Part shown: positions 15,240-21,436 of the stretch, piece by piece
How positions within the stretch are numbered: the stretch's first letter is position 1
Layout: every line of letters starts with the position of its first letter
Source of the DNA: a virus
Strand: one strand, 5' to 3'
Length of the DNA: 26,023 nucleotides
Virus record (IMG/VR): IMGVR_UViG_3300044695_002934
Span: 1-26,023 of that record
Notes under the pieces: generated by a model
What the model was told of the DNA's origin: nothing
What the model saw: the letters and a program-made list of their open reading frames with translations, nothing else
Database searches by the model: none
Made by a program: the position numbers and the translations under genes

Positions 15240-15604
15240 AAGCTCCGTCATATTCCGAACACGTTGAGCAACGCGCGTTAGTGGCCTGGGCTACGATCCA
15301 AAGTAAAACAATCCACGAGCTTGCGTCATTGTTTTCGGTGCCAAACGGCGCGCACGTTTCAAAGGCGCAGGCAGGCAAGCTGAAATCTGAAGGCTTGAAA
15401 GCTGGCGTTCCTGATTTGTTTTTGGCGATTCCTCGTCACGGCTATTCAGGAATGTTTATTGAAATGAAGCGCGTTACAGGCGGCATTGTTTCGCAGGCGC
15501 AGAAAGAATGGCATCGCAGGTTGTCGGATAACGGCTATTTAGTCGTGGTCTGCCGAGGCTTTGATGCCGCAAAACTAGAAATCCTTAACTACTTAAAACC
15601 ATGA
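15236..15604 (+). CDS. VRR-NUC domain nuclease (Holliday-junction-resolvase-like)
   Basis: The ATG at 15236 is chosen because it has a GGGAGG site upstream and overlaps the helicase stop. An open extension to 15215 is not needed. The 122 residues form one VRR-NUC fold: E11 near the N-terminus, N37-G in SVPNGAH, GVPDLFLA with D60, E76-M-K78 in FIEMKR, and a helix SQAQKEWHRRLSDNGYLVVVCRG. This family contains structure-specific nucleases acting on branched DNA. It probably removes junctions during replication or packaging. Coupled to the SSB gene by ATGA. Confidence 0.88.
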   Translation: MKAPSYSEHVEQRALVAWATIQSKTIHELASLFSVPNGAHVSKAQAGKLKSEGLKAGVPDLFLAIPRHGYSGMFIEMKRVTGGIVSQAQKEWHRRLSDNGYLVVVCRGFDAAKLEILNYLKP

Positions 15605-15972
15605 AAAAACTAAACATCTCAATCAACCTGCTCCAACTCCAGGGAGCATGCAAAGCAACAATCAAGGGCGAGGATTGCGTTGTGATCCGCATCGCTAAGA
15701 GCAGGGCCAAGCCACACCAAAACGGCAAGGTTTATCTGAATCTAGAAGCCATCTCGAACAAGAACGGCGAGGACGACTACGGCAACACGCACTTTGTCGC
15801 TGAGCCATCAACCAAAGAGGAGCGAGAAAGCGGAGCCGCTAAGCTGCCGATCATCGGCAACGGCAAGGAGTGGAGCAACGAAGGCCATCAATCGCAAGCT
15901 CGCCCGACTCGGCAGGTTGCAAAGGCCGCTCCCTCGCCATTAGAAGACGATGGCGGAGAAATTCCGTGGTAA
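15601..15972 (+). CDS. Single-stranded DNA-binding protein-like, acidic IPW tail
   Basis: A 123-residue protein with an ATGA-coupled start. The N-terminal ~75 residues (ISINLLQLQGACKATIKGEDCVVIRI...GKVYLNLEAISN) form a strand-rich OB-fold-like region. A low-complexity linker follows. The acidic C-terminal end LEDDGGEIPW mirrors the D-D-x-I-P-F tail of bacterial and phage SSB, the part that recruits partner proteins. The match is by architecture plus tail, so the call is good but not proven. Located between VRR-NUC and the replication initiator, as expected for a replication-fork protein. Confidence 0.7.
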   Translation: MKKLNISINLLQLQGACKATIKGEDCVVIRIAKSRAKPHQNGKVYLNLEAISNKNGEDDYGNTHFVAEPSTKEERESGAAKLPIIGNGKEWSNEGHQSQARPTRQVAKAAPSPLEDDGGEIPW

Positions 15973-16046
15973 TTGTTCTTTTGATTTTCTCAAATCTGAT
16001 AAACTGAGACGCCGGGTAAAGGATTGGAACCCTCTGGCAATTATAC

Positions 16047-16124
16047 AATGATCATTCAAACATTAATCCTTCAATCCTGCCGTCGGGGCGCTTTTTCATT
16101 GGGCGCGTTCCAACTCGACGGCAG
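16047..16124 (+). promoter_or_regulatory. Control region before the replication gene: palindrome and leader hairpin
   Basis: The 166-base gap 15973-16138 holds a perfect palindrome AATGATCATT (16047-16056) overlapping a -10-like TATACAAT. Downstream is a large inverted repeat, CTGCCGTCG (16077-16085) with CGACGGCAG (16116-16124), enclosing GCGC/GCGC (16088-16091 and 16103-16106). A weak promoter is likely here, but no good -35 was found. The hairpin ends four bases before the GAGGG site (16129-16133), so it could control translation. Confidence 0.5.
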
Positions 16125-16138
16125 AGTTGAGGGATTTT

Positions 16139-16837
16139 ATGTTTATGAGAATACGAACCATTAAGCCTGAATTTTGGATGCACGAAGGATTGTGTAGTAA
16201 GTCTGAGTTCACTCGATTACTTGCCATTGCTCTGCTCAACTGGGCAGACGATGAAGGATACTTCCTAGCCAATCCAGTGCTGATTCGTGGACAGGTCTTT
16301 CCATTCTTGGAGGATTCCACGAAGATTCCAAGAGCACTCCAAGACCTTTCCAGCGTAGGGTGGATTGACCTGGGCAAAGATGATCAAGGAAGGTCTATTG
16401 GTAAGATTAAGAACTTTGCTAAGCATCAAAGGGTGGACAAGCCGAATCCAAGTAAACTCAAGGCTTCCAGCGTATTCCAAGAAGACTCCAAGAATGATCT
16501 TGGAATGATCTTGGAGGACTCCAAGGAGGAAGGGAAGGGAAAGGAAGGGAACAAGGAAGGGAAAGTATATCCTTCGGATTGGGAAGGTTTTGAGGAATTT
16601 TGGACAGCATACCCAAGAAAGACCGCTAAATCAGACGCTCTGGAAGCATGGAACAAAATCAAACCAGATCTCATTACCGTTCTTAATGTTTTAGACTGGC
16701 AACGTAAGTCTGAAGACTGGACTAAAGATTCAGGACAATACATTCCATATCCTGCAAGTTACTTGAACTCGAAACGCTATGAGGACGAGAAACCAAAACC
16801 GAAAGCTCAACCAATCCGCCCTCAATCATGCTTATGA
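16139..16837 (+). CDS. Replication initiator / helicase loader (O- or DnaD-like)
   Basis: The ATG at 16139 is used because GAGGG lies five bases upstream, giving 232 residues. A second ATG at 16145 would start MRIRTIKPEFW, the usual opening of this family. The N-terminal domain has IRTIKPEFW...LLAIALLNWADDEGYF, a winged-helix pattern seen in phage replisome organisers. After a charged linker (EDSKEEGKGKEGNKEGK) comes the DnaT/DnaD-like end, FEEFWTAYPRKTAKSDALEAWNKIK... and GQYIPYPASYLNSKRYEDE. It would bind the origin and load the DnaB helicase encoded next, which it overlaps. Its own coding sequence contains the candidate origin repeats. Confidence 0.82.
   Translation: MFMRIRTIKPEFWMHEGLCSKSEFTRLLAIALLNWADDEGYFLANPVLIRGQVFPFLEDSTKIPRALQDLSSVGWIDLGKDDQGRSIGKIKNFAKHQRVDKPNPSKLKASSVFQEDSKNDLGMILEDSKEEGKGKEGNKEGKVYPSDWEGFEEFWTAYPRKTAKSDALEAWNKIKPDLITVLNVLDWQRKSEDWTKDSGQYIPYPASYLNSKRYEDEKPKPKAQPIRPQSCL
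16306..16525 (+). repeat. Iteron-like array: nine TCCAAG / CTTGGA motifs within the replication gene
   Basis: TCCAAG occurs at 16327, 16338, 16447, 16476, 16487 and 16520, and its inverse CTTGGA at 16306, 16499 and 16510. Five of these, from 16476 on, are spaced 11, 12, 11 and 10 bases apart (about one helical turn). Counting from 16139, they fall in all three reading frames and both orientations, so they are not a by-product of the encoded peptide. A purine-rich run (16526-16565) and TATAT follow. This resembles an origin placed inside an initiator gene, as in lambda O. Confidence 0.65.
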
Positions 16838-18108
16838 ACATGCCAGTATCACATGAGGCTGAATCATCGCTTCTCTCATGCCTCCTACAAGATCCAGTCA
16901 ATCGAATCGGAGAGGCTAGAAATACACTTAATGTTTCAGCTTTTGATCTTGAAAAGCACAGGCGTATTTTTACCGCTCTTATTGCCTTTTACGACATAGG
17001 CACGCCAATTGACCCTATTCTTCTGGCTAATCATTTCCGGGAAAAGGGAGAGCTTGAGCAAATTGGCGGAGCTGCTTATATCACAGAGCTTTATTGTTTC
17101 GTTCCGTCGCCTGTCCATTACCTGCAATACAAGCGCATTGTTCAAGACAAGTATCTCGCTCGGTGCCATATCGAAGCGCATTCCAAAGCACTGGCCATAT
17201 TCCAAGATTCAAGCATTAGCATCGCTAACGCGATTGAGCAGGCTCAGGAAGCGCTGGAATCCGTGGCAAAGTCAACAATCCGCAAACTGTCACGGGTAAC
17301 ATTGAAAACGGCAATGGATCAAACGATGGACGAGATCCAGGAACGAATGAGCAAAGGGGGCGCATTAGCAGGATTCACAACTGGGTTTGATACGATGGAC
17401 AAGAAATGCGGAGGACTTCAGAAAGGCCGTGTCACTGTATTTGCGGGCCTGCCTTCCGACGGTAAAAGCGCTATCATGCAAAACTGCGCGAGAAATGCGC
17501 TGAGATCAGGCGCCAGAGTGGCTTGGTATTCGCTAGAAATGCCGATTACAGAGCAGACGTTGCGAATATTGAGCGAAGACAGCGGCGTTGATAATGCCTC
17601 GCTTTACAATGGCCTAATGAGTCGAGGTCAGCAGGATATGCTTATGCGGTCAATTCGTGAGCTTTCAGACCTAGGTTGTGATTTGATCGACACCGACAAT
17701 GCCACGGCATCAGACATCTTGGCCGACATCGAACAAGGCGGCTACGATTTAGCCGTCGTTGATTATCTCCAGTTGCTTGAGGAAGAGGGACGCAAGGGCG
17801 CAACTCGGGAAGAAATCGTTTCCAGCGTATCCAGACGCATGAAGAATGCAGCACGTCGCAGTGGTTGCCACATCCTCACAGCTTCACAGCTAAACGATTA
17901 CGGTAAATTGCGCGAGTCTCGGGCTATTGGTCAGAATGCTGATAGCGTGTTCATTATTTCAAAAGTTGAGGTTGATGGCGTATCAGACGAAACTCAGCGA
18001 AGATTGTATTGTGACAAAAACCGAGGCGGCGCACGCAATTGGACAATTCCACTGGCATTTTCAGGGCCTACCTTTACTTTCAAAGAAATCAGAGAAGACT
18101 TTAATTGA
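16834..18108 (+). CDS. dnaB: Replicative DNA helicase, DnaB family
   Basis: A 424-residue protein. Three ATGs are possible (16828, 16834 and 16840). The one at 16834 forms the ATGA overlap with the upstream stop, as at most junctions here. N-terminal DnaB domain: SHEAESSLLSCLLQDP, LANHFREKGELEQIGG. RecA-like C-terminal domain: GFDTMDKKCGGLQKGRVTVFAGLPSDGKS with Walker A at 205-212, E235 in WYSLEMP, Walker B D310 in VVDYLQLLEE, and ASQLNDYGKLRESRAIGQNADSVF. It unwinds DNA at the fork and interacts with the initiator. Length close to the bacterial family (about 450). Confidence 0.93.
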   Translation: MNMPVSHEAESSLLSCLLQDPVNRIGEARNTLNVSAFDLEKHRRIFTALIAFYDIGTPIDPILLANHFREKGELEQIGGAAYITELYCFVPSPVHYLQYKRIVQDKYLARCHIEAHSKALAIFQDSSISIANAIEQAQEALESVAKSTIRKLSRVTLKTAMDQTMDEIQERMSKGGALAGFTTGFDTMDKKCGGLQKGRVTVFAGLPSDGKSAIMQNCARNALRSGARVAWYSLEMPITEQTLRILSEDSGVDNASLYNGLMSRGQQDMLMRSIRELSDLGCDLIDTDNATASDILADIEQGGYDLAVVDYLQLLEEEGRKGATREEIVSSVSRRMKNAARRSGCHILTASQLNDYGKLRESRAIGQNADSVFIISKVEVDGVSDETQRRLYCDKNRGGARNWTIPLAFSGPTFTFKEIREDFN

Positions 18109-18109
18109 T

Positions 18110-18496
18110 ATGCCAGCACTAAAAAACCTTAAGCATGAAGCATTTGCACAAGCAGTGGCGCTAAGCACGCCAGCGGCTAAGGCTTATCGTGATGGCTGGA
18201 ATTGCACGCCAGAGTCAGCCGAAACTGCCGGACCTCGATTGGCTAATCGTGTTGAGGTGATGTCTAGGATTGAAGAATTGCGGGCAAAAGTGGCCGAAAA
18301 AGCCGATCGCAAGTTTGATATGAGCAAAGACAAATGGCTTGAAAGGCTGGCTAGAATTGCCGCATCTGCCGAGGAGGTGGCCGACTTTTCAGCCGCTACG
18401 GGGGCTTTGCGCGAGATTGGCAGAGGCGCCGGCCATTATGCTCCTGAGAAGGTTGAGCATTCGGGCGCTACTGAAATTGTGATTCGCAAACTGTGA
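18110..18496 (+). CDS. Terminase small subunit
   Basis: The ATG at 18110 is chosen (128 residues, one base after the DnaB stop); the longer open frame from 17927 lies inside dnaB. HEAFAQAVALSTPAAKAYRDGWNCTPESAETAGPRLANRVEVMSRIEELR is the characteristic helix-turn-helix N-terminal core of phage small terminases. Helical coiled regions (about 60-115) follow for oligomerisation, and the C-terminus ends in a strand EIVIRKL. It recognises the packaging site and stimulates the large subunit. The GTGA overlap with the next gene implies coupling. Confidence 0.88.
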   Translation: MPALKNLKHEAFAQAVALSTPAAKAYRDGWNCTPESAETAGPRLANRVEVMSRIEELRAKVAEKADRKFDMSKDKWLERLARIAASAEEVADFSAATGALREIGRGAGHYAPEKVEHSGATEIVIRKL

Positions 18497-19197
18497 GCAT
18501 TGAAATCAAAAAACTGCACTGGGCTCAGATCATGGCGCGAGACGTGAAGCGAAAACTCATGGTCATGCCATCAAACAACTCTAGTGCCATCGTGCATTAT
18601 TGGGCAGGGAGGCATGAAGGTAAGATTGGTTGGTTAGTCGGGCCATCTGCGATGAAAAAAACAAAACTTAGGCCGTGGATGCCATTTGCCCTTGATAACG
18701 ATGCTTTTGCTAGTTGGACAACTGGCCGAGAGTGGAGTGAGGAAGCCTGGTTGGCGATGCTGAACAACGTGCGAGATCAAAAGCTGAATCCTCGTTGGGT
18801 GCTTGTGCCTGACGTGGTGGCAGACCGTGAGTCGACATTGGCTAAATGGGAGAAATACGCACCTGTTGTAGCTCGTTACGGATGGCCTTTAGCGATAGCG
18901 GTTCAGGATGGAATGACTCCTGATGACATTCCAACAAATGCTGAAGTGGTGTTTATTGGCGGGACAACTGAGTGGAAATGGCGTTCATTGCCTATGTGGG
19001 CACAGACTGGGATTCGTGTCCATGTTGGTCGAGTCAATGAGGTCGAGCGTCTTCATATATGCGAGCGTTGGCGTGTGGAGTCTGTGGATGGCACAGGCTG
19101 GATGCAAGGCACCGAAAACGGCAGACAAGCTAGAGCATTGGGTCAATGGTTAGAGGGTGACGCATTGCCTCACAAGGAGCTAAGTTTAGCAATATGA
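18493..19197 (+). CDS. DpdA / tRNA-guanine transglycosylase-like protein
   Basis: A GTG start at 18493 overlaps the TerS stop (GTGA). The 234 residues show motifs in the order of DpdA-type transglycosylases, which place 7-deazaguanine bases in DNA: FALDNDAF (D68-N-D70), VPDVVADRESTL (D107), AVQDGMTPDD (Q138-D-G), VFIGGTTEWKW (G156-G-T-T-E), VHVGRVN (177-182) and SVDGTGW (197-203). DNDAF corresponds to the DSGGF-like active-site region of TGT. The TGT zinc cysteines are not seen. No preQ0 synthesis genes (folE, queD, queE, queC) lie in this window, so a host precursor would be needed. Alternatives: a catalytically inactive TGT-fold protein used in packaging. Confidence 0.6.
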   Translation: MSIEIKKLHWAQIMARDVKRKLMVMPSNNSSAIVHYWAGRHEGKIGWLVGPSAMKKTKLRPWMPFALDNDAFASWTTGREWSEEAWLAMLNNVRDQKLNPRWVLVPDVVADRESTLAKWEKYAPVVARYGWPLAIAVQDGMTPDDIPTNAEVVFIGGTTEWKWRSLPMWAQTGIRVHVGRVNEVERLHICERWRVESVDGTGWMQGTENGRQARALGQWLEGDALPHKELSLAI

Positions 19198-20495
19198 CCA
19201 TTGAACTCCCACACCGATTCAACCCGCGTGATTACCAGCTTCCCATGTGGAGGGCTATGGATACTTATAAGCGGTGTTTAATGGTTTGGCATCGCCGATG
19301 TGGTAAGGATAAAATGTGCCTCAATCGACTCATTACCAAAGCTGTAGAAAAGCCGTGCAACCTAGCTTATTATTTTCCAACGGCAGCACTAGGACGCAAG
19401 GCTTTATGGACTAACGTGGACGTGACTAATGGAATGCGCGTCATCGACCACATACCGAAGGAACTGCTCGCTAAGCCTCCGAATCAAACGGACATGCGAA
19501 TCGAGCTAATCAACGGCTCAACGATTCAGATTCTGGGCACTGACAACCTGGACGTTGTGGGCGGCAACTACTACGGCGTTGTGTTCTCGGAGTTTCAGAA
19601 TCAGAATCCGCTGGCGTGGGATTACACGCGCCCGATTCTGGCAGAAAACGGCGGCTTCGCTTGGTTCAACGGCACGCCTCGCGGAGAAAATCACTTCTTC
19701 GACATGCTCAAGATGGCTAAAACAAACGAGTCTTGGTTCACCCAGGTTCTGAGCGTTGAGGATACCGGAGCCATCACGCTGGCACAGATTGACGAGGAAC
19801 GACGATCTGGAATGTCTGAGCCGCTAATCAGACAGGAGTTCTATTGTGATTTCAACATTGCCAACGAGAACGCAATCTATGGCCGATACATGACGGCAGC
19901 GGCAGCAGAGGGCAGGATTGGAGAGTTCCCGATTGATGGACGTTCGCCGGTTCACACGTTCTGGGATTTGGGCGGGCCGCGCAATACAACGGTGTGGTAT
20001 GGTCAACGCTCGGCATTCGGGCATTTCCGCTGGATCGACTGCGACATTGGCCTTCCGCTCACGATTCAGGAGCGATGCGCACATATGGCCGCGAAGGGTT
20101 ACAACTACGGAAAACACTTCATGCCGCACGATGCACGCCAAACGCAGCGCAACGGCGTGACATTTGAGAGCGATGCCATTGCAGCAGGATTCAAAAACAT
20201 TGTCGTTGTGCCTGTGATCCCTGACGTGTGGCAGGGCGTCGATTACGTCATGGGCCTAATGCCTACGTTTGAGTTCCGCATCCCAGCTTGTGAGATGGGC
20301 GTCAAAGGACTCAAAGCTTACGAGTCCGCGCCTGATTCATCAAGCGGCATTGTTCGCAACGTCCCGCTTCACACGTGGGCATCTCACGTCGCTGACGGCG
20401 TGCGAACCATGGCAGAGGCAGATCGTTTAGGCTTGATTCCCGGATACAATAGTCCAGAATCGCCGCGCAGACGCCAGGAATGGCAGCAGACTTAA
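19194..20495 (+). CDS. terL: Terminase large subunit
   Basis: A 433-residue protein with an ATGA-coupled start. ATPase domain: Walker A-like H33-RRCGKD39 (VWHRRCGKDKM), motif II hydrophobic strand ending S132-E133 (YYGVVFSEFQ), and coupling motif FNGTPRG (158-164). C-terminal RNase H-like nuclease: D258 in HTFWDLGG, D-A in FMPHDARQ, and HVADGVR near the end. It pumps DNA into the procapsid through the connector and cuts concatemers. The P-loop ends in D where T or S is usual; this GKD form is also found in other phage terminases. The sequence AAGGAG (19174-19179) is a possible SD, about 14 bases upstream. Confidence 0.92.
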   Translation: MTIELPHRFNPRDYQLPMWRAMDTYKRCLMVWHRRCGKDKMCLNRLITKAVEKPCNLAYYFPTAALGRKALWTNVDVTNGMRVIDHIPKELLAKPPNQTDMRIELINGSTIQILGTDNLDVVGGNYYGVVFSEFQNQNPLAWDYTRPILAENGGFAWFNGTPRGENHFFDMLKMAKTNESWFTQVLSVEDTGAITLAQIDEERRSGMSEPLIRQEFYCDFNIANENAIYGRYMTAAAAEGRIGEFPIDGRSPVHTFWDLGGPRNTTVWYGQRSAFGHFRWIDCDIGLPLTIQERCAHMAAKGYNYGKHFMPHDARQTQRNGVTFESDAIAAGFKNIVVVPVIPDVWQGVDYVMGLMPTFEFRIPACEMGVKGLKAYESAPDSSSGIVRNVPLHTWASHVADGVRTMAEADRLGLIPGYNSPESPRRRQEWQQT

Positions 20496-20516
20496 TCATC
20501 ATCACATCATCATCAC

Positions 20517-20813
20517 ATGTTACACAACGCAGTAGATTTCAGCTCCGTCACCGATTGGAACCAAACAAACGAGGTAATCGCTAAGCAGCTTGGTTGCTGT
20601 GAAAAGACAGTCACTAAGTTCAGGCGTAAACTAGGATTGCCAAGAGCGCCGGATAAGACGACACGCACGAGGCTTAAAGAGCAGTTGCCACAAATCAGTG
20701 ATCGAGCTTGGGAAACGCATTCAAACTGGGCCATCTCTAAGATTCTGAAATGCAGCGAAAGCGCTGTTCAGGTCTATCGCCTGCACAACTTCAAGCCCAG
20801 ATTCAAGAAATGA
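20517..20813 (+). CDS. Small helix-turn-helix DNA-binding protein
   Basis: A 98-residue protein starting right after a double CATCATCAC element (20496-20516). Two helix-turn-helix-like units are visible: TNEVIAKQLGCCEKTVTKFRRKLGL (about 18-42) and NWAISKILKCSESAVQVYRLHNF (about 70-92). Tandem HTH units in a tiny protein suggest a transcription regulator or packaging or late-gene activator. Basic throughout. It heads the structural gene block that follows the terminase. The stop overlaps the next start (ATGA). Confidence 0.7.
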   Translation: MLHNAVDFSSVTDWNQTNEVIAKQLGCCEKTVTKFRRKLGLPRAPDKTTRTRLKEQLPQISDRAWETHSNWAISKILKCSESAVQVYRLHNFKPRFKK

Positions 20814-21136
20814 CGCCATTTCAAGAAGCCTACGATCTAGCCAAAGAGCTAGGCATTAACTTTAACGACATGATGAAAGAGCATCTGACGGACGGCTATG
20901 TCTTTTGCTCGCCTGACTGTTTCATCTGCGCGTTTGATACGAGTCGAGACTACGGCGATTACTCAGAGCTTGCCGTTTTTGTGACGCTGGCCGTGGGCAA
21001 TCTTGATTATTTTGTCAGCATTGACCCGCTAAAAGACAAGCGCAAATGGCTAGGATTTTGCCGCGAGCACAATGGAGAGACGCATTGGATTCCATATCAA
21101 CGATTGAGAAAAAGGCTTGCGACTTCTCAAAAGTGA
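20810..21136 (+). CDS. Hypothetical protein in the head-gene block
   Basis: The ATG at 20810 is used (ATGA overlap; 108 residues). A longer frame from 20750 overlaps the HTH gene and is rejected. MTPFQEAYDLAKELGINFNDMMKEHLTDGYVFCSPDCFICAFD has helices and a Cys-rich CSPDCFIC segment, followed by strands (YSELAVFVTLAVGNLDYFVSI). It has the look of a small phage protein seen beside portal genes, where it is hypothetical. No catalytic motif. Function unknown. Confidence 0.65.
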   Translation: MTPFQEAYDLAKELGINFNDMMKEHLTDGYVFCSPDCFICAFDTSRDYGDYSELAVFVTLAVGNLDYFVSIDPLKDKRKWLGFCREHNGETHWIPYQRLRKRLATSQK

Positions 21137-21153
21137 GAGAGAATCGCTCAATT

Positions 21154-21435
21154 ATGGGAGGCAGTCCAAAACCACAGAAACCCAAAGCGCCACCGCCTAC
21201 GCCTGCGCCAGTTCGTGCTGACTCGGCTGACGGAGAGCAGGCCAGCACAGCCGCTTATCGTCGCATGGGCCTTGATAAAACAATCAATCCAATGAATCCG
21301 CTGGCACCAAAAACGGCGCTCGGCTCAATCGGTGCGCTTGGTTCTGGCGGTGAAGGCGTAATGATTAACACGCGAGCACCTAAGCCGAAGTCCACTAATA
21401 TCGGCGGGTTTATGACTCAATTCCCATCTCGCTAA
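21154..21435 (+). CDS. Pro-rich small structural protein preceding the connector
   Basis: The ATG at 21154 gives a 93-residue protein starting MGGSPKPQKPKAPPPTPAPV. A longer frame from 21046 runs through the previous gene. The N-terminal third is a Pro/Lys-rich linker. The rest (AAYRRMGLDKTINPMNPLAPK, GSGGEGVMIN) is small and flexible. Genes with an MGG-x-PKP start beside T7-type connector genes are common and are thought to be small virion or assembly proteins, but the function is not settled. GAG-rich sequence (GAGAGAGAA at 21135-21143) lies upstream and may serve as SD. Confidence 0.65.
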   Translation: MGGSPKPQKPKAPPPTPAPVRADSADGEQASTAAYRRMGLDKTINPMNPLAPKTALGSIGALGSGGEGVMINTRAPKPKSTNIGGFMTQFPSR

Positions 21436-21436
21436 T

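Noticed and set aside
16031-16049. A standard sigma70 promoter before the replication gene
   Set aside because: TATACAAT is a fair -10, but no -35 at 16-18 bases was found; kept only as part of the control region.
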